Assembly (NCBI RefSeq): GCF_022810305.1
Contig: NZ_JALGQH010000034.1
Location: 1 to 62,956 of the forward strand
From: Rhodococcus sp. ARC_M6
Lineage (GTDB): Bacteria; Actinomycetota; Actinomycetes; Mycobacteriales; Mycobacteriaceae
Length of the DNA stretch: 62,956 nucleotides
Direction: 5' to 3'
A program made the position numbers and the translations under genes. The notes beneath the pieces were generated by a model. The model saw only the letters and a program-made list of their open reading frames with translations, was not told the origin of the DNA and did no database searches. How positions within the stretch are numbered: position 1 is the first letter of the stretch; the number at the start of each line of letters is the position of its first letter. Positions 44,688-53,682 of the stretch are shown here, in pieces.

Positions 44688-45377
44688 CTAATGGTTACGT
44701 GCAATGTGGTGTCTCTCACCTGCACTGGGTGACGGCGATACCAGCCATGCGACTTCGATCAGGCCGGCGGCAACTACCGCTGCCGGCCAGAGCGCATGGA
44801 CACCGATCCAGCGGTGCATCAACGCGCCGAGAATCGCTCCCACGATCAGCCCCGCACACATACCGAAGTGCTGCAGCCACGCCCACCGCGGTCCACCGAG
44901 AAATGCACCGGTCAGTCGCTGGCCCATCTTCACCAAAGCGCCCGTCATATAGGTGACACCGATCGTCACCTCACCGTCACGCTGAAACACCGAGTTAACG
45001 GCACCCATCGCCAACGCCATCGCGGTGACCGCCCCCGGCGTGATGCCGAAGCTGCTGAAGACAGAACCCACGACCAACAGAGTTGTCACCACCGACAAGA
45101 CCGTCACCTTGCGGGCTCGTATCGAAAAGCGTTCGGTGACATGGGTAATGACCGTTCCGAGTGCGGTACCGACAAGGAAGAGCACAATCACTGCCGCCGG
45201 CACGCTGGCCACCGACCATAGATCCTCGGAAATCGAGACGCTCATCTGAGTCATGTTGCCGCTCATGAAGGATACGAACTGTCCGCTCAGGACGATGAAT
45301 CCGAGCGCATCGACGTACCCGGCCAGACCGGCAAGAGCAATCGCGAGCCCGATCAGTGATCTGCTGTATCCCGTCAC
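44688..45377 (-). CDS. DUF1275 (YoaK-like) membrane protein
   Basis: A 229-aa protein with about six transmembrane helices. The family signature is early: GYVDALGFIVLSGQFVSFMSGNMTQ. Later segments include AMALAMGAVNSVF and VTYMTGALVKMGQRL. YoaK-type proteins are of unknown function, possibly transporters. The start is GTG 45377 with only a weak binding site, so it may rely on coupling or be leaderless. RidA ends 18 nt upstream on the same strand. Confidence 0.85.
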   Translation of the reverse strand: MTGYSRSLIGLAIALAGLAGYVDALGFIVLSGQFVSFMSGNMTQMSVSISEDLWSVASVPAAVIVLFLVGTALGTVITHVTERFSIRARKVTVLSVVTTLLVVGSVFSSFGITPGAVTAMALAMGAVNSVFQRDGEVTIGVTYMTGALVKMGQRLTGAFLGGPRWAWLQHFGMCAGLIVGAILGALMHRWIGVHALWPAAVVAAGLIEVAWLVSPSPSAGERHHIARNH

Positions 45378-45395
45378 CTGACAAAGCGTGACACA

Positions 45396-45761
45396 TTATT
45401 GGGGCGTATAGGCCATGCACTCCACTTCCATGTGGGCACCCAGCGCCAAGCCATCGGTGCCGAACGCACTTCTCGCCGGCAACCGACCCGCCGGGAAGTA
45501 CTCCAGGTAAACCTTGTTGAACTCCTGCCAGCGCGACATGTCATCGAGCATGACTGTGCATTTGAAGACTGCGTCCATGCTCCACCCGTACGCGACCAAC
45601 GACGCCGAAATATTCTCCATCGTCTGGCGTGCCTGCTGCTCGAATCCCTCGGCAAGTGTTCCGTCCGGCAACATCCCGATCTGTCCGGACAGATACAAGA
45701 TGTCTCCGACGCGAACCCCCGTGGAGAACGGCGTATCGAAGGCGGGCGGGATGAAATCCAT
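45396..45761 (-). CDS. RidA-family deaminase-like protein
   Basis: A 121-aa YjgF/YER057c/UK114-fold protein, with DILYLSGQIG near the N-terminus, the trimer-interface MLDDMSRWQEFNKVY and the end ARSAFGTDGLALGAHMEVECMAY. The Arg that RidA enzymes use to bind imine substrates is present in the LPARSAFG segment. Family members hydrolyse enamines/imines or act in catabolic pathways. ATG 45761 has GAGGAG 6 nt upstream. It shares an operon with the hydrolase and IclR regulator. Confidence 0.9.
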   Translation of the reverse strand: MDFIPPAFDTPFSTGVRVGDILYLSGQIGMLPDGTLAEGFEQQARQTMENISASLVAYGWSMDAVFKCTVMLDDMSRWQEFNKVYLEYFPAGRLPARSAFGTDGLALGAHMEVECMAYTPQ

Positions 45762-45796
45762 TGCTACTCCTCGTTCGTGCTCAATCAGATTCACAG

Positions 45797-46609
45797 TCAG
45801 AGCGTTTCGCAAGTACGAACCTCGGCGAGAAAATCGGCCACCAATTGATTCCACGCATGCGGGTCCTCGAAATACGGTGAATGACCACGTTCTGCCAGTT
45901 CGATCACTTCGGACTTGGGCAGGAACTGCGCTGCCGAACGGATCCGTTCGGGCGTCATCAATGCATCGAGTTCTCCGGCAATCATCAGCACCGGCACGTC
46001 GATGCCCGCAAGCACGGAAGGGCCGTACGTGTAGTTGGTCAGAATACGAAAGAACTCCGCATCAGATGGACGGTGCCCGAAGGATCCGAGCGCTTGATAG
46101 AGATACGCGCGGGCCGGATCCAGGCTGAGCAACCGTTCCCCAACCGCCGGATGCACGCCGAGGGGTCGGGCCGTCACTGGTCCAGCGGCGACGGGCGGGT
46201 TCACTTCTGGTCCGAAGCCGACAGGAATTCCACCCGTCGTACACGCCAGGACAACGGATTCCACCCGATCCGGCGACTCGATTGCCGTACCGAGTGCCGC
46301 CCAACCACCCATCGACTGCCCGACGATATGCGCCCGATCCACATTGAGCAGATCCATGATCTCGCGAAGGTCGGAGACAGCGGCACGCGGACCATGATTG
46401 CCGTCGTTGTTGGTCGAACGGCCGAATCCTCTTTGATCCCAGGTGATTACCCGATAGTTCTGCGCGAAGTACGGAACCTGCTGGTACCAGACTGCCGCGT
46501 TTCCACCCAAGCCGTGGGTGAGGATCAGATCGGGGCCGGTACCTGCCGTCTCGTACCAGATCTGCTCACCGTCGGCGGAGGTGAGAAATCCTTCGGTGCG
46601 TGGGATCAT
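45797..46609 (-). CDS. Alpha/beta hydrolase
   Basis: A 270-aa hydrolase with HGLGGNAAVW (~32), the nucleophile elbow IVGQSMGG (Ser ~98), acid region GELDALMTP (~210) and His in ERGHSPYFEDP (~240). It resembles enol-lactone/ester hydrolases of aromatic catabolism, but substrate is unknown. Start ATG 46609 overlaps the IclR stop (ATGA). Sits between the IclR regulator and RidA. Confidence 0.88.
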   Translation of the reverse strand: MIPRTEGFLTSADGEQIWYETAGTGPDLILTHGLGGNAAVWYQQVPYFAQNYRVITWDQRGFGRSTNNDGNHGPRAAVSDLREIMDLLNVDRAHIVGQSMGGWAALGTAIESPDRVESVVLACTTGGIPVGFGPEVNPPVAAGPVTARPLGVHPAVGERLLSLDPARAYLYQALGSFGHRPSDAEFFRILTNYTYGPSVLAGIDVPVLMIAGELDALMTPERIRSAAQFLPKSEVIELAERGHSPYFEDPHAWNQLVADFLAEVRTCETL

Positions 46610-47388
46610 CCTTCGTCTCCTGATTCGGCAGAGCGCTTGCCGCCCGCATGATCGGTGAGCAGTTGTTCGATGTCATCGGTGGTGCGACGCAGATGCTTCT
46701 GGACCATCCCAACGGTGTCGTCGTCGAAATCGCTGTCGAACCCGATGACCGTCACTGCACACAGCGGAGAACCCTTGCGTGAGCATGCTGCCCGCGAGAC
46801 AGATCCGATAATGTCGCGGGACCGCTTGTGTACCACCGCAAATCCCGTCGCGCGGGTTTCCTCGATATCGGTAAGAAACCCGTTGGGTCCGTCGAGCGGA
46901 TAGCCGGCCTGTTCCACCAACTTCAGGTACGGCGCAAGCGCGCTCGCGTCCAGTGCGGCGAGAAACGCCAACGGGCCGGCAAACCGGTGCGGCGGAAGCA
47001 AATCGCCGAGCATGCGAGTGATCATCTTCAGGCGATCGGGACGCAGCGCAGCGATAATTCGGCTGCCGGAACTCTCGAGAACCTGCAAATTCACCATCAT
47101 GTCGGTTTGCTCCGACAGCGCCTGCAACGCCGGATTGCACAGTGCGGCCAACGAATGTGCGGCGGCCTCGTGAGAGACCTGAAGCGCCGCCGGACCAGGC
47201 AGGTACCGACCGTCGTAGCGGAACACCCAACCACGGCTGGCCAACTCACCGAGAACCCGATGGGCCGTCGGCCTGAGCATGCCCACCTCTTCGGCGAGTT
47301 CACTGAGCGTCATCGGTGTCGTCGACCGGGCAATCGCCTCGAGCAGGTCGAGAGCCTTGTCGACGGCGGACGCCGAACCCTTCGTCAT
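46606..47388 (-). CDS. IclR-family transcriptional regulator
   Basis: A 260-aa regulator. The N-terminal winged helix (about 8-70) reads AVDKALDLLEAIA, TLSELAEEVGMLRPTAHRVL; the C-terminal effector domain spans ~85-245. IclR proteins sense small organic acids. It is divergent from an SsuABC-type importer and heads the hydrolase-RidA unit. A 17-bp palindrome lies in the shared promoter region. Confidence 0.92.
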   Translation of the reverse strand: MTKGSASAVDKALDLLEAIARSTTPMTLSELAEEVGMLRPTAHRVLGELASRGWVFRYDGRYLPGPAALQVSHEAAAHSLAALCNPALQALSEQTDMMVNLQVLESSGSRIIAALRPDRLKMITRMLGDLLPPHRFAGPLAFLAALDASALAPYLKLVEQAGYPLDGPNGFLTDIEETRATGFAVVHKRSRDIIGSVSRAACSRKGSPLCAVTVIGFDSDFDDDTVGMVQKHLRRTTDDIEQLLTDHAGGKRSAESGDEG

Positions 47389-47460
47389 CCGTTTCCTCCT
47401 GGTGCCGGTTTTTGAAAAGTCTTGGCATTCGCCTTGGAAATTACTATAGTCACAACAATC

Positions 47461-47477
47461 ATTCCGTACTACGGAAT
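47461..47477. promoter_or_regulatory. Candidate IclR operator (17-bp palindrome)
   Basis: ATTCCGTACTACGGAAT is a perfect inverted repeat (ATTCCGTA / TACGGAAT around one C) between the IclR start (47388) and the importer start (47552). IclR-family sites are often short palindromes with TTCC/GGAA arms. ACTATAGT just upstream (47443-47450) may be part of a promoter. Confidence 0.65.
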
Positions 47478-47551
47478 TCTACGAGCGTTTTCACCCTTCC
47501 CTCCGGACTACCGGCAAGGAATCGATTCTCCTACGCGAGAGGCTTTCGGAC

Positions 47552-48553
47552 ATGACGGTTGGACACACCCTCCGGTCTGCGCGACAACTCAAGACCGCCG
47601 CGATCGCGACCATCGCCGCAGCCGGCCTGGTACTGACGGGATGCTCGGACGACGCCGCAGCGACGCAGGACAATGCCGCGCAAGCCACGACGATCCGTAT
47701 TGCACCGCAAGCCATTGCCGACTTTGCGCCGATCTGGCTGGGCATGGATCAGGGCTACTTCACAGAACAGGGCCTCGACATCAAGCTCGTCGAGGGTGGA
47801 GCCAGCTCCGCCGCTCAGATTCCGTTGCTACTGAGCGGAAATGCCGATGTCGCAGCCACTACCGCGACAGCAGCGATCCAGGCACGTAGCCAGAACATGG
47901 ACGTCACCATCGTCGGCGGACTCACCGACTTTGCCGAGTCCGATGCCGTTGACCAGTCCGGACTGGTAGTTGCAGGCAACAGCCCCATCACCGGATTCCG
48001 TGAACTCGAAGGCAAGACAGTCGCGATCAGCGGCCTCAAGTCAGTAAGCGAGGCAGTCATTTCCGCAGCTGTCGAGAAGTCCGGCGGCACACCGAGCAAG
48101 GTTTCCTTTATCCAGGCACCAATGCCCAACCTCGGAGATCTAGTAGCCAGCGGAGGTGCGGACGCCGCATTCCTGATCGACCCGTTCCTGAGCAAGGCCA
48201 CCGCGTCCGGCCTCAAGATCCTCGGCCATCCGTTCCCGTTGGCAGCACCCGGCGTTCCCGGCACCTCCCTCGTAGCGTCGACGGCATTTGCCGAAGCCAA
48301 CCCGGATACAATCACGAAATTCCGTACGGCACTGGCACAGTCGGTCGAATTTGCCAATCAGAACCCCGACAAGGTCAAGGCAGCGCTGTCCGCGCAGGCC
48401 AAGATTCCCGCCGAGATGCTGGCAAGCAGCAAGAATCCGCAGTTCAGCGCCGTCGTCGATCCAGCGTCGCTCACCGAGGAGATCAACCTGCTGGTCAAGT
48501 ACGGAGTCCTGACCGACACGGTTGACGTCAACTCGATTCTTCTGGCCAACTAG
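47552..48553 (+). CDS. ABC transporter substrate-binding lipoprotein (SsuA/NMT1-like)
   Basis: A 333-aa lipoprotein: signal with hydrophobic TIAAAGLVLTGC, lipid-modified Cys ~32. The mature protein is an NMT1/THI5/SsuA-type periplasmic-binding fold with WLGMDQGYFTEQGLDIKLVEGG and GNADVAATTATA. Related systems take up sulfonates, nitrate, thiamine precursors or aromatic acids. Start ATG 47552. It begins a four-gene importer operon divergent from IclR. Confidence 0.92.
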   Translation: MTVGHTLRSARQLKTAAIATIAAAGLVLTGCSDDAAATQDNAAQATTIRIAPQAIADFAPIWLGMDQGYFTEQGLDIKLVEGGASSAAQIPLLLSGNADVAATTATAAIQARSQNMDVTIVGGLTDFAESDAVDQSGLVVAGNSPITGFRELEGKTVAISGLKSVSEAVISAAVEKSGGTPSKVSFIQAPMPNLGDLVASGGADAAFLIDPFLSKATASGLKILGHPFPLAAPGVPGTSLVASTAFAEANPDTITKFRTALAQSVEFANQNPDKVKAALSAQAKIPAEMLASSKNPQFSAVVDPASLTEEINLLVKYGVLTDTVDVNSILLAN

Positions 48554-48564
48554 GCATTCTCACA

Positions 48565-49341
48565 GTGTCCACTAAGCGCAGGACGCACGTGCTGCTCGGC
48601 CGGCTGCTGACGCTCTTCGCGTTGGCAGCCGGTTGGCAGATCTTCGGGATGCTGAATTCCGGTGACGTCAAGGCGATCCCAACGTTCAGTGCGGTAGCCG
48701 GAGCCTTCATCGACGAACTCGGGACATCGGCGCTCTGGGACGCGATCGGCCGCACTCTCTCTACGACAGCCATCGGCCTGGCGCTGTGCCTGCTCATCGG
48801 CATCCCTGCCGGACTGATCCTGGCAGCCCATCCATTCCTGACGGTATCCTCACGATTTGTCATCGACTTCTGCCGGACGGTTCCCCCATTGGCGGTCATC
48901 CCGCTATTTCTGCTGATCATGGGTCCGACCCAGCGCATGGCTGTTGCACTCATCATCGCCGTGAGCATCTGGCCCATCCTGCTGCAAACCGTTCACGGGG
49001 TGAAGAACGTCGACCCTGAACTACTGTCCACTGCGCGGTCTTTCCGATTGCCGCTCTGGCGTCGACTCCTACTGGTCGTCGCGCCTGCATCGATGCCGTA
49101 CGTATTCACCGGAATTCGAATTTCCGCAACTCTGAGCCTTCTTCTCGCCATCGGCGCCGAATTGATCGCCGGTGTTCCCGGATTGGGCAAAGAAATTCTG
49201 CTCAGCCAATCGGTACCCGACCGAATGTTTGCGTTGATCGTCGTGGCCGGATTGCTGGGAATGCTCCTCACCTTCGCGGTGACTGCGATCGAAACACGGT
49301 TACTCGCCTGGCATTACGTCCCGAGGAGAATGAACGCGTGA
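48565..49341 (+). CDS. ABC transporter permease (SsuC-like), first
   Basis: A 258-aa permease with about six helices and the EAA-type loop LSTARSFRLPLWRRLLLVVAPASMPYVFTGIRI. GTG 48565 lies 11 nt after the lipoprotein stop. Its end overlaps the second permease by ATGA/GTGA-type 4 bp (GTG 49338), so the two probably form a heterodimer, unlike the usual homodimeric SsuC. Confidence 0.9.
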   Translation: MSTKRRTHVLLGRLLTLFALAAGWQIFGMLNSGDVKAIPTFSAVAGAFIDELGTSALWDAIGRTLSTTAIGLALCLLIGIPAGLILAAHPFLTVSSRFVIDFCRTVPPLAVIPLFLLIMGPTQRMAVALIIAVSIWPILLQTVHGVKNVDPELLSTARSFRLPLWRRLLLVVAPASMPYVFTGIRISATLSLLLAIGAELIAGVPGLGKEILLSQSVPDRMFALIVVAGLLGMLLTFAVTAIETRLLAWHYVPRRMNA

Positions 49342-50132
49342 GGATACTGTCAGGATTCCGACTCCTCGCCTGGGAACTGTGGCTGCCGATTCTGCTTGTC
49401 ACGGTGTGGTACTTCGGTTCCGCTTCCAGCAAGTCACCGTACTTTCCGCCGCTGTCACGCATCTGGAAAGCCTTTGTGGACAACTGGTTCGGTCCCGGAT
49501 TCACGCAAGATGTGGTTCCCAGTCTCACCAATCTCGCGGCCGGACTGACCATCGCGCTGGTCATCGGAATTGTCGCCGGGCTCGCTCTGGCACTGTTCCC
49601 GCTCGCTGCGGAGATCGCCGATCCGTTTCTTCAGTTCTTCCGCGCGATCCCCGCGCTCGCGGTACTGCCCGCACTGTTCATCGTCTTCGGCACCGGACCT
49701 TCGGGCAATATTGCTGCCATCGCCTTCGGAGCCGTCTGGCCGATCCTTCTCAACGCCCTGGACGGCATTCGGTCCATCGATCCGAGCATCAGGCTCGTAG
49801 CCCGCAGCTACCGAATCCGCACCCCACTCCTGATCAGTCGAGTACTGCTCCCGGGGGCGATGCCCCAGATCACCGTCGGCATCCGAACGAGCCTGGCAAT
49901 CGGTGTTGTCATCATGGTCGGCAGCGAAATGTATGTCTCCACAGCAGGAATCGGCCACTTCGTGATCGTGGCCCAACAAACCTTTGCGATCGCGGACATG
50001 TGGTCCGGCATTCTCCTGCTCGGCATCATCGGATACATCCTCAATGTCGGATACGGCGTTATCGAACGGTGGCTGCTGCGATGGCAACCACGTACCCACG
50101 GAGCCCTCGTCGCGAAAGGCGCACAATCATGA
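49338..50132 (+). CDS. ABC transporter permease (SsuC-like), second
   Basis: A 264-aa permease with about six helices; the EAA loop reads RLVARSYRIRTPLLISRVLLPGAMPQITVGIRT. The paired permeases with one ATPase suggest a heteromeric channel. Start GTG 49338 overlaps the preceding stop; the stop overlaps the ATPase start by ATGA. Confidence 0.9.
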   Translation: MRILSGFRLLAWELWLPILLVTVWYFGSASSKSPYFPPLSRIWKAFVDNWFGPGFTQDVVPSLTNLAAGLTIALVIGIVAGLALALFPLAAEIADPFLQFFRAIPALAVLPALFIVFGTGPSGNIAAIAFGAVWPILLNALDGIRSIDPSIRLVARSYRIRTPLLISRVLLPGAMPQITVGIRTSLAIGVVIMVGSEMYVSTAGIGHFVIVAQQTFAIADMWSGILLLGIIGYILNVGYGVIERWLLRWQPRTHGALVAKGAQS

Positions 50133-50923
50133 GCACCAATGAACCTGCCGTCGAATTGCGCAACCTCGGAGTGACCTACGGTGGCCCGACCGGACGCGAA
50201 GTGCTCCGTGGAATCGACCTCGAAGTTCGTGATAACGAGATCGTCTGCATCGTCGGGCATTCCGGCATCGGCAAGAGCACATTGATCCGCTGCATCGCCG
50301 GATTGCAGAAGCCGACCACCGGCGAGGTACGCATCACCGGAAAGGTCATCACCGAACCGCCCGCCACCCTTGCGTTGGTCTCCCAGGATTACGGCCGAAC
50401 GCTCATGCCGTGGCTCAAAGTCGGCGAAAACGTTCGACTTCCACTGCGAGGCATCGGTTTACCTCGCAAGACACAGAACGAACATGTAGCCCAAGTACTC
50501 GCCGCCGTCGGCCTCGACGGCGCCGAGCGTTCGTACCCGTGGCAATTGTCCGGCGGAATGCAGCAGCGCGTCGCCATTGCCCGAGCACTCGCCTACCGCC
50601 CCCAGGTACTCCTGATGGACGAACCATTTGCGTCCGTCGATGCCCAGACCCGCGCAGAGCTCGAAGACCTACTCCTCACGCTCCAACGTGATCTCGGCAT
50701 CACGGTTCTGTTGGTAACCCATGACGTCGACGAGTCGGTGTACCTCTCCGATCGCGTAGTCGTTCTCGGTGGCACACCTGCATTAGTGCGCGATGTCATC
50801 GACGTACCCCTGACGGGAGTGCGTGATCAGCTCACCACCAAAGCAGATCCACAGTTCATCGAATGCCGCTCCCGGGTTCTGACCTCGATTCAGCTCTCGA
50901 AGACCGCTCCCGCATCAGTCTGA
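50129..50923 (+). CDS. ABC transporter ATP-binding protein (SsuB-like)
   Basis: A 264-aa ATPase with Walker A GHSGIGKST (~43), Q-loop VSQD (~84), signature LSGGMQQR (~137), Walker B VLLMDEPF (~158) and H-loop THD (~197). It energises the two permeases. Convergent with the lipid-kinase-like gene, 10 nt apart. Substrate of the whole system is unknown; the IclR/RidA/hydrolase unit suggests an organic acid or ester taken up and then catabolised. Confidence 0.93.
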   Translation: MSTNEPAVELRNLGVTYGGPTGREVLRGIDLEVRDNEIVCIVGHSGIGKSTLIRCIAGLQKPTTGEVRITGKVITEPPATLALVSQDYGRTLMPWLKVGENVRLPLRGIGLPRKTQNEHVAQVLAAVGLDGAERSYPWQLSGGMQQRVAIARALAYRPQVLLMDEPFASVDAQTRAELEDLLLTLQRDLGITVLLVTHDVDESVYLSDRVVVLGGTPALVRDVIDVPLTGVRDQLTTKADPQFIECRSRVLTSIQLSKTAPASV

Positions 50924-50933
50924 CGAGGACAGG

Positions 50934-52238
50934 CTATGCGCCGGTCCCTCGGAAGCTAGCCAGTTCACGCAACTTCACCAGGTCGAAGGTTCGTTTCGGC
51001 CGCGCCACCCCCGGACGGTGGCGCGGCACCCGAACCCGAAGAGCAGCCGGCCGAACCGTACATCGCACCGGTGTCGTCATCTGCAATGCTTCTCCGTCGA
51101 CACCGACCGGGATAGACGGCATGTTTGCGTCGACGATTACCTCGGATGTTGTTGCCTGCGTGAGTCCACGCTGATGCGTGCGGCGAAGCAATCCGATCAC
51201 CTGACGCGTATTTGTCACCGACAGAGCGACAACCCCAAGTGTTCCCAAATCCAATCGCGGGCGACGACCGAGGCCTGCCAGGTCTGAGGTTTCGTAAGGT
51301 CCGTTGCTCACTAATACCGCTTGCGGGCAGTCGATCACGCTGCCCGCAACGTGTGCGATCAGGTGAGCGCCATCCTGCCCGGTAAGCACATCCGGGAGCA
51401 TCCTCAAGGCGGTGCTGGTCTTGGCGTCGCGATACGACGGACTTTGCACCACCTCCGCGTACGCACCGAACGACGCGTTGTTGACAAACGTCCGCCCTCC
51501 GACCGTCCCGATGTCGACGTAAATGTCGGTGCCGTCGGTCAGCGCATCCAGACAATGAGACGGATCTTGAAGGTCCAGACCGAGGTCGGCAGCAAAATGA
51601 TTTCGCGTCCCCGCACTGATCACCAGAAATGGCAGACCATGTTCCGCCGCGACAGCCGCGACCAGGGCCTGCGTTCCATCTCCGCCGGCCACCCCGAGTA
51701 GATCAGCTCCGTCATCGACGGCCTTGCGTGCAAGTTCCGCCACATCCACCGGGTTGTCCGCATCGAGAACAAAAACCTCTGCGCCCAACGCTTCGGCCTT
51801 CTCACGCAATCCGAACTTGCCGACCTTTCCTCCGCCGGAATACGGATTCATCACCAGAAACGGACGGAGGGGAGGCGTCGACGGATGTTCCGGGACAACA
51901 ACATCCGACGGTTTGTCCGCGAGTGCTGCACGGGCGCAGAGCGCTGCCACTACCAACAGCCCGAAAGTCACCAGCACCACCCAAAGTAGGTGCGCACGAA
52001 CGAGAAAGACCACCACCACTATCGGAGTCAACACCCCAACGCACAGGGCGAACCACCGCAGCAAGCCACGACTGGTCAGAAACCAGTAGGCCGCCACCAC
52101 ACTCACGACCAAGGCTCCGACACCCAGGATCAGGAGCATCAACGTCTTCAAGCCGGCAAAGACAAGCAGAACGACGACGGCCACGAACATCGCCGCCACT
52201 GCTGATCGGGCCAGCCACCTCTGACTACCGGTTCCCAT
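50934..52238 (-). CDS. Membrane-anchored diacylglycerol/sphingosine-kinase-family protein
   Basis: A 434-aa protein with about four N-terminal transmembrane helices (12-105) fused to a DAGK catalytic domain starting FLVMNPYSGGGKVGKFG (~127), with the nucleotide motif VAGGDGTQAL (~182) and the late SIPVGVDGE. It would phosphorylate a lipid at the membrane. The TM-kinase fusion differs from the plain soluble DgkB type. GC-rich and co-directional with the M23 gene upstream (17-nt gap). Confidence 0.85.
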   Translation of the reverse strand: MGTGSQRWLARSAVAAMFVAVVVLLVFAGLKTLMLLILGVGALVVSVVAAYWFLTSRGLLRWFALCVGVLTPIVVVVFLVRAHLLWVVLVTFGLLVVAALCARAALADKPSDVVVPEHPSTPPLRPFLVMNPYSGGGKVGKFGLREKAEALGAEVFVLDADNPVDVAELARKAVDDGADLLGVAGGDGTQALVAAVAAEHGLPFLVISAGTRNHFAADLGLDLQDPSHCLDALTDGTDIYVDIGTVGGRTFVNNASFGAYAEVVQSPSYRDAKTSTALRMLPDVLTGQDGAHLIAHVAGSVIDCPQAVLVSNGPYETSDLAGLGRRPRLDLGTLGVVALSVTNTRQVIGLLRRTHQRGLTQATTSEVIVDANMPSIPVGVDGEALQMTTPVRCTVRPAALRVRVPRHRPGVARPKRTFDLVKLRELASFRGTGA

Positions 52239-52255
52239 TTACACAAGCCTACTGA

Positions 52256-53506
52256 TTAGCCGGCGGCCACGTCGTACGTCATGACATCGAGTGTGAGCGG
52301 CATCTGGTTGCTGCGAGGACCAGTGGCCGCTCCCGTCGCGAACTGTGCTGCGCCACCGGTGTCCGTGACGTCGGCGAGGTTGTCCATATTCACGATCTGG
52401 TTGGTGAGATCAAATGAACGAATCTCGAAGGGAAGGCCGTTCGAGGCCAAAGGATCCGGCCCGTCCATGATGTGGAAATGCAGATGGGGAGCGTCGGTAT
52501 TTCCGGAGTTACCCAGCTTGCCCAACGATTGACCCGCGATCAGGTTGTCGCCAACCTTGAACGGCACGCTTCCTGTTTGCAGATGAGCATAGAAAGCGAA
52601 TCGACCGTCTCCAAGATCCTGAACGACATGATTTCCACCGTATTGCTCAATAGTCAATCCCGTGGGGTTGGCACCCGGCGTCTGCTCCGGAAGATCGTTT
52701 ACGATCGACACGATCTTTCCGGCAGCCACTGCATACACATCGGTCCCGTAGTACGGATAGCTGTTGACCGAAGTCCGATCTCCGTCGAACATCTTCCCGT
52801 CAGACGTCAATTGAACGTAGTCAATGGCAAACCGCTCGGGTGCAACCAATTGACCATTGAGGGGGCTGACTGCGCCGCGGTGCGCCGTCACCGAACAACA
52901 ACCGTTGCCGTCGAGCCAGTTCGCACCCTTCAACGGCGGATCAATTGTGAGCGCAGACCTCTTGGACACTTCCGTCAGCGCAACGGTCTCCGTCAGATCC
53001 GCTGGCAACAGAGGCGGATTCGGGGTGGTGACCTGCAATGATATCCGGTGCTCCATCACCTCGGGGATATCGGCCGTCGACGGCACTGTCACATCCAACC
53101 AAGCCAGTGCCGACTGCCCGGGACCCAGGATCGTTGTCGGTTCCGTAGCCCCGAAGACCTTGACCCACGGCAAGAGATTCTCGGTAATCGGACTCTGCAA
53201 CGGAACCCCGTTTGCCATCGGCGCAATACCTCGCAGATTAACCGACTGTGGGAGCGTATTCGTCAGGAAAAGTTCATAGGCGAGGTGAACTTTGCCGTCG
53301 GTGGCCGTTACCGGTATCGGATGAGCAAGAGCCACAGCAGTCACCGGAGTAAGAACGGCCGGAGCAGGACTGGAAGACGGCGCCGTAGTCGCAGATGATT
53401 CCGAAGAGGTCGCCGGCGTCGCATCGTCCACGCCAGAGCAAGAAGCCACCAACGCTACGCCGCCAATAATCAATGCAATGCGGTTCTTGCGAGTCAGACA
53501 GGCCAT
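52256..53506 (-). CDS. M23-family metallopeptidase lipoprotein
   Basis: A 416-aa protein with a lipobox signal (ALIIGGVALVASC, Cys ~23), a Ser/Thr/Pro-rich linker to ~50, a beta-rich middle, and an M23 (LytM-like) domain from ~225: FAIDYVQL, GTDVYAVAAGKI, and the zinc motif HLHFHI (~360). The first zinc His, usually in the HxGxD motif, is replaced by GTDVYA context, so activity is uncertain; such proteins can act as activators or cut peptidoglycan. Its promoter region has a 19-bp palindrome. Confidence 0.82.
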   Translation of the reverse strand: MACLTRKNRIALIIGGVALVASCSGVDDATPATSSESSATTAPSSSPAPAVLTPVTAVALAHPIPVTATDGKVHLAYELFLTNTLPQSVNLRGIAPMANGVPLQSPITENLLPWVKVFGATEPTTILGPGQSALAWLDVTVPSTADIPEVMEHRISLQVTTPNPPLLPADLTETVALTEVSKRSALTIDPPLKGANWLDGNGCCSVTAHRGAVSPLNGQLVAPERFAIDYVQLTSDGKMFDGDRTSVNSYPYYGTDVYAVAAGKIVSIVNDLPEQTPGANPTGLTIEQYGGNHVVQDLGDGRFAFYAHLQTGSVPFKVGDNLIAGQSLGKLGNSGNTDAPHLHFHIMDGPDPLASNGLPFEIRSFDLTNQIVNMDNLADVTDTGGAAQFATGAATGPRSNQMPLTLDVMTYDVAAG

Positions 53507-53551
53507 TCGTGAATATTAGATCAATGCATGACCGGTCGGAATAATAGTCGA

Positions 53552-53570
53552 AAATACATCGAATGTATTT
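53552..53570. promoter_or_regulatory. 19-bp palindrome, candidate operator
   Basis: AAATACATCGAATGTATTT is a perfect inverted repeat (8-bp arms, CGA centre) between the M23 gene (start 53506) and the DUF5701 gene (start 53683), 46 nt before the former. The AT-rich motif stands out in GC-rich DNA and probably binds a dimeric regulator; which one is unknown. Confidence 0.5.
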
Positions 53571-53682
53571 ATGAATCCATTTTTAGACCGAATCAATTGA
53601 CATACCCATAAACTTGCATTGCAACCATGGCCATCCATTTCAGTAAATGCACCGCCTTCGCGAGAGTCCGTACAATTGACTG

